Of a stretch of 64,000 nucleotides of DNA, positions 56,004-64,000 are shown one piece after another. The notes under the pieces are model-generated. The model was given only the letters and a program-made list of their open reading frames with translations, was not told the DNA's origin and made no database searches. Position numbers and translations under genes: made by a program. This stretch comes from Aralia elata (Eukaryota > Streptophyta > Magnoliopsida > Apiales > Araliaceae), in contig CM068388.1 of the NCBI GenBank assembly GCA_034770075.1, positions 63,844,365-63,908,364 on the forward strand. The letters are read 5' to 3'. The first letter of the stretch is position 1; every line of letters starts with the position of its first letter.

Positions 56004-56905
56004 TTGTCTATTTCACATGCCGAATTTAAAATTGTCAAAAACTCACTATCACTGCGTAGCATACTTGATGCTAACAAATTGACCGGACCGAATTACACGG
56101 ACTGGTTAAGGAATCTGAGAATTGTTCTCATTGCTGAAAAGATTTCTTATGTCCTAAATTCGCTAGTCCCTGCAAGTGTTGCAGAAACAGCCTCTGAGGA
56201 AGAGATTTCTACTTTTAGAAAGTGGCAAGATGATGCAATCTTGGCTCAATGCATCGTGCTCGCATCCATGAGTAACGAGCTTCAGCGTCAGCATGAAACT
56301 ATGGATGCTCCTACTATATTGTTGCACCTCAAAGAGTTATATGGTGAGCAAAGTAGGACCGCTAGATATCAGATATCTAAGGAGCTCTTCCGATCTCGTA
56401 TGACCGAGGGCACTGCTGTTTGAGACTCATGTCCTTAAAGATGATCAATCTGATTGAACAACTTGGACAACTTGGGTTTCATGATGGATGGGGAGTTAAG
56501 TCAAGATTTGATCTTGCAGTCACTCCCGGACACCTTCTCACAATTTGTTGTGAATTTTCACATGAATAAGTTGGATGTCAGCTTGCCTGAGCTACTTATA
56601 ACATGCTGAAAACTATTGAAGGTCACTTCTCATCCAACAAGAACCAAGTCTTACTAGTGGATGATTTCTTCCAAGAAAAGAAAAGAGGCCCAAGGTATCT
56701 TCTGAAAAGAAGAAAAACAAGAAGGCTAAGGGAAAAGGCGAAGGGAAAGGATAAAAAGAAAACCTGATCCAGATAGCAAAGGAATTTGCTACCATTGCAA
56801 TAAGCCGGGACATTGGAAGAGGAACTGCAAGGAGTATCTTGCGGGCCAAAAGAAGCTTGGAGAAGCTTCGACTTCTGATCTAGGTTTGTTTCATGATTGA
56901 AATTA
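56004..56905 (+). pseudogene. gag: copia element 2 gag with zinc knuckle, broken
   Basis: Copia Gag. The open start 56004-56423 gives NSLSLRSILDANKLTGPNYT, DWLRNLRIVLIAEK and LRQHE-type words similar to copia element 1. After a stop at 56421 homology continues in shifted frames (QLGFHDG-type, then SKNQ/KKKNKKAKGKGEGK), reaching the canonical zinc knuckle CYHCNKPGHWKRNC at 56788-56829. At least two frameshifts or stops lie between the capsid part and the knuckle. The pol start overlaps its end at 56893. Confidence 0.85.
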
Positions 56906-59900
56906 ATTTTTCTGAAAGTCAAAATTCTACTTGGGTATTGGATACCGGCTGTAGTTCTCACATATGTAATAATATGCAGGGACTAAGCAGATGTAGGAAG
57001 CTGAACAAGGATGAAGTCGTCCTACGAGTTGGAAATGGAGCAAAGGTTGCTGCATTGGCTGTAGGGACTTATTGTTTAGCACTGCCTTCGGGCAAGTTCA
57101 TTAGTTTAAATAACTGTTATTATGTTCCAACACTCATTAGAAACATTATTTCAATTTCTGTATTGGGATATGGATGGTTTTGATATTATAATAAAGAACA
57201 ACTGTTGTTCTATTTATAATAAAAAATGTTTTATATGGTGTTGGCAATTTACTGAATGGACTTTACATACTTGACTTGCATGAAAATATACTTCAAATTG
57301 AACAAACTAAGAAAAGAAAAAGAGATGATGTTAATTATACCTTTATGTGGCACTGTAGACTCGGTCATATCAATGAAACAAGATTATCCAAGTTGCATAA
57401 AGATGGGCTTTTAGAGCTATCTGATTACGGAATCATATCCAACTTGTGAATCTTGTCTCAATGGGTAAAATGACTAAATCCCCTTTTAGTGGAAAAGGAG
57501 AAAGAGTTACAGAGTTGTTAGCGTTGGTACACACAGACGTTTGTGGACCTATGACAACGAATGCAACGAGGAGGGTATTCTTATTTTATTACCTTCACTG
57601 ATGATCATTCTAGATTTGGATATGTTGTATTTAATGAAATACAAATCTGAATCGTTTGAAAAGTTCAAAGAATTCAGAAGTGAAGTAGAGAAACAAACTG
57701 GAAAAAGTATTAAAATTCTTCGATCGGATCGAGGAGTGGAATACTTAACGAGTGAGTTTCTCAATTGTCTCAAAGAAAATGGTATAATCTCACAATGGAC
57801 TCCACCAGGGACGCCCACAGTTGAATGGTGTATCTGAAAGGAGAAATCGAACATTGTTGGATATGGTTCGTTCCATGATGAGTTTTACCGACCTTCCAAT
57901 ATCCTTCTAGGGTTATGCCCTAGAATCGGCTGCATTACCTACTTAACAAATGGTACCTACCAAATCCGTCCCAAAGACTCCATATGAGATATGGATAGGG
58001 AGGAAACCAAATCTTAAGCATGTTAAGACTTAGGGTTGTCCAGCTTATGTCAAAAGGTGTTGAGCATGATAAGCTGAAGACTAGATCCGACAAATGTAGA
58101 TTTGTGGGATACCCTAAAGAAACATCAGGGTATTATTTCTATCATCCTACTGATCAAAAGGTGTTTGTTGCGAAACACGCTGCCTTCTTGGAAAAGGAGT
58201 TTATCCTTGAAGGGGTCAGTGGGAGTAAGATATATCTTGAAGAAGTTCAAGAACCACAAAATACTACGGATCAAAGTCAGGTTACCTAACCAAGGTAGAA
58301 GAAACCTAAACTATACCACTACTACTATTCGTAAATCTGGAGAGAGTACCGAAGATACCTGAGATGGTTATGGATTCAGCCATAGAGGATGATGAATGAG
58401 GTACGCTATCATAGATGATGATGATCCATTGACTTACGAAGAGGCTGTATGAGTAGTGACGGACTCAGAGAAATGGCTAGAAGCCATGAAATCCTGAGAT
58501 GGACTCCATGTAATGAAAACCAAGTATGGACTTTGGTTTCACCAACTCTGAGGGGCATTAAGCCTATTGCGGTGTAAATGGGTCTTTAAGAAAAAGGGAC
58601 TGGAGTCGGAGAACGGCAAGGTTAGAAGACCTATAAGGCGCCGACTGGTTGCAAAAGGTTTCAAACAAAGACAAGGGAGTTGACTATGGATGAAACCTTC
58701 TCACTAGTAGCTATTGCTCAAGTCCATTCGGATTTTTGCTTGCGATTCGCAGCTTATTAAATGATTACGCATACGGAAGATCTGGCAAATGGACGTGAAA
58801 ACGGCCTTCCTCAATGGAGAGCTTTGAGTGAGAATGTATATATGAATACAACCAGAGGTTTTGTTTCAACGGTTTTTGGAACAAAACTAAGTCCTGTAAG
58901 CTACAACGAATCCCATTTATGGGATTGAAGCAAGGCTTTCTCGAAGGTGGAACATTCCCCGTTTTTGAATGAGATTAATCCAAAAGGTTTTGATTTTATC
59001 AAGAACGAGGGTATGAAACCATGGTGTGGTACAAGAAGGTTAGTGGGAGCGCTATTATCTATTCCTTGTTATTATATGTTGATGACATATTACTGATAGG
59101 TGAATTATGTTCCTATGCTACAGACTCGATCAAAATTTTGGTTATTATCTAAACACTTCTCCTATGAAGGACTTGGGAGTGAGTGAGGCAATCCTATATT
59201 TTGGGGATAAAGATCTATAGAGAACAGATTCTAAAAAGGATGTTGGGCCTTGACCCAAGGAAAGTACATTGACTCGATGCTAAAGAGGTTTAGCATGGAA
59301 GATTCCAAGAGAGGTCTCATGCCGATGAGCCATGGAATACATCATCTCCAAGAAACAGGCCCCAAAGACACCTGAAGGAGAGAGGTACCGGATGAGGTAA
59401 GATTCCTTATGCTTTCCCGGCAATAATGATCTATTCTATGTTACGGTATGATATGTACTCAAGACCAGATGTCGCTCATGCACTTAGTGTGACGAGCAGA
59501 TATCAGTCGACATCCAGGAGAAGAGCACTGGAAGGCTGTGAAAAATATCCTAAAAGTACTTGAGAATAACTAAGGATGTATTTCTTGTCTACGGTCGGGT
59601 CTGAATTGAAACTATAGGGCCTATACTAAACTCAAGTTTTCAAACGGACCAAGATGACAGTTAAATCCGTTTCAGGGTATGTGTTTACCTTAAACGGTGG
59701 GCGCGGTGAGTTGAAAGAGTTTCCAAGCAGCAAACAGTTGCAGATTCAGTGACAGAGGCAGAGTTACATAGCTGCAAGTGAAGCTAGCAAAGGAAGCCTG
59801 TTAGGGATGAAGAAGTTCATAACAGAACTTGGAGTGGTTCCTAGCTTTAGAGGAGTACGTACCTTTATTCTGTGAACAATAATGGAGCTGTTGCGCAGGC

Positions 59901-59940
59901 TAAGGAACCCAGGTCTCATCAGAAATCTAAACACGTGTTG
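56893..59940 (+). pseudogene. pol: copia element 2 pol, heavily frameshifted, cut by gap
   Basis: Domains appear in copia order across several frames: protease WVLDTGCSSHICNN (56932); GAG-pre-integrase MWHCRLGHINETRLSKLHKD (57348); integrase HTDVCGPM (57532) and ILRSDRGVEYLTSEF (57715), with the NGVSERRNR-type region frameshifted near 57825; RT words WVFKKKG (58580), LVAKGF and the region matching QMDVKTAFLNGEL (58790), YVDDILLIG at 59078; RNase H TEAEL-IAASEASKG (59755) and NNGAVAQAKEPRSHQKSKHV reaching the Ns. The YVDD catalytic word is intact, but indels every few tens of bases from about 57.4 kb rule out a functional frame. Part of this density may be sequence error near the contig end. 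Confidence 0.88.
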
Positions 59941-60040
59941 NNNNNNNNNNNNNNNNNNNNNNNNNNNNNNNNNNNNNNNNNNNNNNNNNNNNNNNNNNNN
60001 NNNNNNNNNNNNNNNNNNNNNNNNNNNNNNNNNNNNNNNN
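59941..60040. other. assembly gap, 100 N
   Basis: Exactly 100 unknown bases. A round number normally marks a scaffold join of unknown size, so copia element 2 on its left and the Tat-type element on its right may not be neighbours. Confidence 0.99.
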
Positions 60041-61940
60041 CTCACCACTCTGTCGCAGGTTTGCTTGGATCTTCCCAGGTACCACTCTCATCCCTTCCCA
60101 GGTTTGTTTGTTGTTTTTGTCTTTTTTCTTTTTGTGGATAACCAGCCCTTGCCCAGGGTTGCTCACCATCTTGTTGTGGTTCGCGTGGATCTCAGCCCTT
60201 CCCAGGGTTTGCTCACACACTCTGTCGCGGTTTGCTTGGATGCCTTCCCAGGTTTGCTCACCACTCTGTCGCGGTTTGCTTGGATCTCAGCCCTTCCCAG
60301 GGTTTGTTGTTTTTGTCTTTTTTTTCTTTTTGTGGATATCCAGACCCTTCTCCCAGGGTTGCTCACCATCTTTGTTGTGGTTCGCGTGGATCTCAGCCCT
60401 TCCCAGGGTTTGCTCACCACTCTGTCGCGGTTTGATTGGATGCCTTCCCAGGTTTGCTCACCACTCTGTCGCGGTTTGCTTGGATCTCAGCCCTTCCCCG
60501 GGTTTGTTGTTTTTTTCTTTTTTTCTTTTTGTGGATATCAGCCCTTCCCAGGTTGCTCACCATCTTGTTGTGGTTCGCGTGGATCTCAGCCCTTCCCAGG
60601 GTTTGCTCACCACTCTGTCGCGGTTTCTTGGATGCCTTCCCAGGTTAGCTCACCACTCTGTCGCGGTTTGCTTGGATCTCAGCCTTCCCAGGGTTTGTTG
60701 TTTTTTGTCTTTTTCTTTTTGTGGATATCAGCCCTTCCCAGGGTTGCTCACCATCTTGTTGTGTTCGCGTGATCTCAGCCCTTCCCCAGGGTTTGCTCAC
60801 CACTCTGTCGCGGTTTGCTTGGATGCCTTCCCAGGTTTGCTCACCACTCTGTCGCGGTTTTGTGCTTGGATCTCAGCCCTTCCCAGGGTTTGTTGTTTTT
60901 TTGTCTTTTTTTCTTTTTGTGGATACCAGCCACTTTCCCAGTGGGTTTTGCCTTTTGGTTTGCTCTAACATTTTGTTTGTTTTGTTTGTGGTTCGTCGGC
61001 CGGTGGGAATTTTGCTCAGCCCTGCCCAGGGTGCTTTTGCTCACCACTTCTGTCGCGGTTTGCTTGGGATGGCTTTGCTTCCCAGGGGATTGGTTGTATG
61101 CCCTCACCACTCTCTGTGTCGCGGTTTTTATGGTTTCTCTTTTGCTTGGATCTTGGGGATCTCAGATTTCCCCAGGGTTTTTTGGCTGTTTTTTTTTTTT
61201 ATTTTTTTTTTTTTTTTCTTTTTGTTGGGGGATACCAGCCCCTTCCCAAGGGTTTGCTCACCACCCAACTCTGATCGCCGGTTTGCTTGGATGCCGTCAC
61301 CATTTTGGTTGGTGCTCACCACTCCTGTCGCGGTTTCGCTTGGATCTCAGCCCTCTATCCCAGGGTTATGCTGTTTTTTTTTTTTTTTTTTTTTTTTTTT
61401 CTTTTTGTGGATACCAGCCCTTCCCAAGAGGTTGCTCACACATTTTGTTGTGGTTTCGCGTGGATCTCAGCCCTTCCCAGGGTTTGCTCACCACTCTGTC
61501 GCGGTTTGCCCTTGGTATGCCTTCCCAGGTTTTTGCTCCACCACTCTGTACGCGGTGTGCCTTTTTGCTTTGGGAACTCAATCAGCCCTTCCCAGGGGGA
61601 GGGTTTGTTTTGTATGTTGTTTTATGTCTTTTTATTCTTTCTTTTCGGTGGAATTGGGATACCAGCCCTTCCCAGGTGTTTGGTTTGTTTGCTCAAACCC
61701 AATCTTGTTGTAGGTTCGCTAGTGGATAGTCTCAGCCCCTCCTTCCCTAGGGTGTTTGTTCTTCCTAGGGTTTGCTCCACCATCTCTAGGGTTTGACTCA
61801 CCACTCTAGTTCAGTGGTCGCGATTAAGTTTGCCTTGGTAATCACCGAAGACTTTTCCCAGGTTTGGGTCTCCACCACGTCCCTGTCATCGGTTTGGGCT
61901 TGGATGTGATCCGCCAAGCCGCTTCCCCAGGGTTCAAGTC
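60041..61940 (-). repeat. higher-order tandem repeat in Tat-type 3' region
   Basis: A basic monomer of about 45-50 bp (TTTGCTCACCACTCTGTCGC, GGTTTGCTTGGATCTCAGCC, CTTCCCAGGG) is arranged in blocks of four variants, one with GTTTGTTGTTTTTGTC and CTTTTTGTGGATA. That marker recurs near 60105, 60302, 60502, 60693 and 60889, a period of about 191-200 bp. Order is regular to about 60950, then increasingly disturbed by indels. It lies between pol (to the right, minus) and the expected 3' LTR. Long open frames here are repeat by-products. Confidence 0.9.
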
Positions 61941-62233
61941 CGAGTCTTGCCTTGATTCCGTCGTATTCGAACGTCCGACTTATTCAGAATTTTTGTAATT
62001 TTATTTTCACATAACGTAGTCATCGTGATGATTGCAAGCTGTTTTATTCCAATGGATAGATGATAATGACCCCTGTAACAGTCTTTTTGATACTATTTTC
62101 CACAGGGTTTGTCGTCGCCAGAATGCAGTGGGATGCTTGGAATCCTCGATCTTCCCACAGGATTGTTCGGTCGGTGGCTTCTTCTTTCGCTGATTGGGAC
62201 GGTTTTGTCGGCCGTGACATAGCTAATGGCAGA

Positions 62234-62605
62234 TGATCCTCCGGAGCGTTCCTGATCCTTATTATCCTTTCCGGTGTCGGCGGGCTTTGCGGAGGGTATT
62301 CTGAGCCATTAGGTCCCTGTCCGTCCGGTGCTCACGCATCTCGATTACTCACCGAGGCTGAGAGGTATGCTGCTCTTGTTGAGAGAGATGCTGATATTCT
62401 GGCCAGGGATGTTGCTCATGCTGATAGAGACGCCCTTGTATTGCAGACTAAGGCAATTATAGATGCTCACTCTGAGACCGTTAGCCGAGCCACTGCTTAT
62501 TGGATCGCGTTCGACATGATGGGGCAGCAGATTGCAGGGAATGTCGATGCCTCAGATCTATCCACCACTTTATCCATCCTGCTTCGATTAGTTTCAAATT
62601 GGTAG
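62234..62605 (+). CDS. antisense coiled-coil open frame of the Tat-type element
   Basis: A plus-strand frame, antisense to pol, is open from about 62234 to the TAG at 62603-62605. It reads LLTEAERYAALVERDADILA, RDVAHADRDALVLQTKAIID and WIAFDMMGQQIAGNVDAS; the first two thirds are alanine- and charge-rich with heptad-like spacing. The first ATG in this frame is late (62516), so the real start is spliced, non-ATG, lost by a frameshift, or this is a 3' exon. Its position and orientation fit the antisense ORF of Tat-type elements such as Grande. Function unknown. Confidence 0.45.
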
Positions 62606-63131
62606 ATCATTTTATTTCCTGCATAGACTATGTCAGTCTCATCGGTTATCAAAAGAGAAACCTTGTAACAAAATGACTTATTTATATAGACAGGTATTTA
62701 GATTTAGTCGTTTTCCCCTTTTTGTCGTATCGTTGCCTTTCATTGGACCCTCATTTTATCCAGCTAACCATGATTTTGATATCTCGCCTTTCTTTCTCTT
62801 CACAAGTCTTGATGGGGATTTGTCAGATATTGCCGCACCTCCTTTTGTCGATTTCATCGGCTGAGTCCTTTAGATTTGGGCTAACTGCTTGGTTGGGTTA
62901 GGGTTAGGTCACTTAAGATGAAGCTGATCAGGTGGCTGGTTTTCGGAAAAGTTTCGAGGGTATAGGAAGGTTTTTCTGGCTATTGGGAATCGGGTTTTTT
63001 TGATGGAAGAAAGTGTTATTTTGTAAGGCATGGGGACCGTGCCATGATGGCTGCCTACGTACCCCCACACAAGTCGGGAGATCAGGTCCTACGTAGGTCG
63101 TTCGTTCTCCAAAACAGGGAGAGAAACGACG

Positions 63132-63171
<40 letters not shown>

Positions 63172-63189
63172 CATAGAAACCGCTTCATC
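62606..63189. other. Tat-type 3' region, no gene; CTACGTA block and poly-T
   Basis: CATGATGGCTGCCTACGTAC near 63043-63062 and AGGTCCTACGTAGGTCG near 63083-63100 carry a CCTACGTA word twice in partly inverted form, resembling a conserved block of Tat-type elements. A T run of about 34 bases lies at 63135-63168. Otherwise nothing recognisable. Confidence 0.45.
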
Positions 63190-64000
63190 AACCGAGTCAG
63201 AAATTTAGGGGCTGTGGGAACACCTCCCCGTCCATTTCTTGCAGTATGAGGGCTCCTCCGGACAGCACTTTCTTAATCACAAAAAGGCCCCTCCCAGTTC
63301 GGGCAAACTTCCCCTTGGCTTCGTCTTGACAAGGCATTTACTCTCTTTAAACACTAGGTCATTTTTCTTTGAATTTTCGAGGTCTTATCTTCTTGTCGTA
63401 TGATCGGGAGATCCTTTGCTGATATAACTGACCGTGTGCAAACACAGCGGCCACCCTCCTTTCATCAATTAGGGCCAATTGGTCGTACCGACTTTGCATC
63501 CAATCCTCCTCGTTTATCCGAGCATCAATCAAGATTCTGAGGGACGCCCATCTCAAACCTCAACTGGCAGAACCGCTTCCATTCCGTATACCAGAGCGTA
63601 CGGGGTTGCCCCTGTAGAAGTACGTACCGACGTTCTGTACGCCAGCAAGGTGAGAGGTAGCAGATCCGGCCATCCCCGATGATTAGCAGACATTTTTGCC
63701 ATGATCTTCTTGATATTCTTATTTGCAGCTTCCACTGCCCCATTCATCTTAGGACGGTAAATGACAGAATTGAGGTGTTTGATCTTAAACTGGTCGCATA
63801 ATCCCTTCATGAGGGCATTGTTCAAATTCTTGGCATTGTCAGAGACTAAAAACCTCAGGTTGCCCGTATCGGCAAATGACATTATTCCTGATGAAACCGA
63901 CGATGATCTCCTGAGTTACTTTGGGGAAAGAAGCTGCTTCTACCCATTTAGTGAAGTAATCGATCATGACGAATATAAATCGGTGGCCGTTGCTTGCTTT
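63190..64000 (-). pseudogene. pol: Tat/Ogre-type gypsy integrase, frameshifted, partial
   Basis: From the right edge on minus: SNGHRFIFVMIDYFTKWVEA (first catalytic aspartate in IDYF), then SDNAKNLNNALMKGLCDQF (second aspartate in SDNA), YRPKMNGAVEAANKNIKKIM (catalytic glutamate in VEAAN), GATPYALVYGMEAVLPVEV, then RINEEDWMQSRYDQLALIDE and the C-terminal KKVLSGGALILQEMDG ending near 63200. Frameshifts near 63850 and 63550 divide it into at least three frames. The wording MNGAVEAANKN and ATPYALVYGMEAVLP is characteristic of Tat/Ogre integrases rather than chromoviruses. The upstream part is beyond the window. Confidence 0.88.

Larger units (their letters stand above)
60041..64000 (-). mobile_element. 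Tat/Ogre-type Ty3/gypsy element, 3' part
   Basis: Minus-strand integrase enters from the right edge and ends near 63200; then, toward lower coordinates, come a T-rich tract, a conserved GC-rich block with CTACGTA words (63040-63110), an antisense open frame and a long tandem array. Tat-lineage elements are known for a long region between pol and the 3' LTR that carries tandem repeats and, in several members, an antisense ORF. The 3' LTR, polypurine tract and everything upstream of integrase lie outside or in the gap. Confidence 0.75.

Noticed and set aside
60041..61800. Open frames of up to about 330 codons across the tandem array
   Set aside because: They read through tandem monomers in several frames at once and encode only monomer echoes; some also span the N gap.
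61935..61946. GGTTCAAGTCC, a match to a tRNA B box
   Set aside because: No A box, cloverleaf or acceptor pairing around it; it falls in the decayed tandem array.
62890..62910. GGGTTAGGGTTAGG, telomere-like
   Set aside because: Only two units, and not the TTTAGGG unit usual in plants; likely chance.
63359..63743. Plus- and alternative minus-frame ORFs overlapping the Tat integrase
   Set aside because: Shadows of the integrase sequence, which is clearly read on minus in other frames.

Overview
This window looks like a repeat-rich, AT-rich stretch of a flowering-plant nuclear genome, probably a eudicot. That is inferred from the lineages present: Ty3/gypsy chromoviruses of Tekay/Del type, Ty1/copia of SIRE/Maximus type, a Tat/Ogre-type gypsy, and CACTA-like and Stowaway-like DNA elements. 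There are no operons, no CRISPR arrays and no convincing tRNA or rRNA genes. Almost everything from about 4.8 kb to the right edge is transposable-element DNA, much of it nested. The only sign of a host gene is at the left: a CT-rich 5'UTR-like exon and two exon-like coding segments (about 1.0-4.0 kb) from a gene I cannot name.

Layout. 1-212: tail of an LTR. 1.0-4.0 kb: possible broken host gene. 4.8-5.9 kb: CACTA-like fragment with a Stowaway-like hairpin inside. 5.9-9.04 kb: left part of copia element 1 (5' LTR, primer-binding site, leader, gag with one stop). 9.05-13.48 kb: 5'-truncated, mutated Tekay-type gypsy (integrase, chromodomain, 3' LTR). 13.48-45.2 kb: a plus-strand SIRE-type copia element heavily interrupted by later insertions. 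Its 5' LTR is split by LTR A (13551-32873, TSD GCCTC) and solo LTR B (33493-37007, TSD TTAGT). Its gag is split by solo LTR C (38118-40860, TSD GCACT). LTR A itself holds a complete 12.45-kb minus-strand Tekay element (13804-26255, TSD GTCTT) and solo LTR D (29055-31374, TSD ATCAC). 45.2-47.95 kb: 3' end of a second SIRE element in the opposite orientation. 48.05-48.3 kb: small CACTA-type MITE. 48.3-52.3 kb: another minus-strand gypsy LTR plus the end of its pol. 52.3-59.94 kb: copia element 2, decayed, running into a 100-N assembly gap. 60.04-64.0 kb: 3' part of a minus-strand Tat/Ogre-type gypsy with a higher-order tandem repeat, an antisense coiled-coil frame, and integrase running off the window.

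How the parts relate. The complete Tekay element has all expected parts in order: LTR, tRNA-iMet primer site, extra coiled-coil ORF, gag, protease, RT, RNase H, integrase, chromodomain, polypurine tract, LTR. It carries a frameshift in gag and a stop in the extra ORF, so it is probably not autonomous as assembled. The strongest unexplained signals are non-coding. A module (GCTGAGCAA, then GCTCAC-CTTG, then a splice-acceptor-like YAG) recurs near the 3' end of every gypsy LTR here. An upstream array of GCAAGT motifs recurs in most of them. CpG-rich palindromic islands sit in LTRs or leaders of several unrelated elements.
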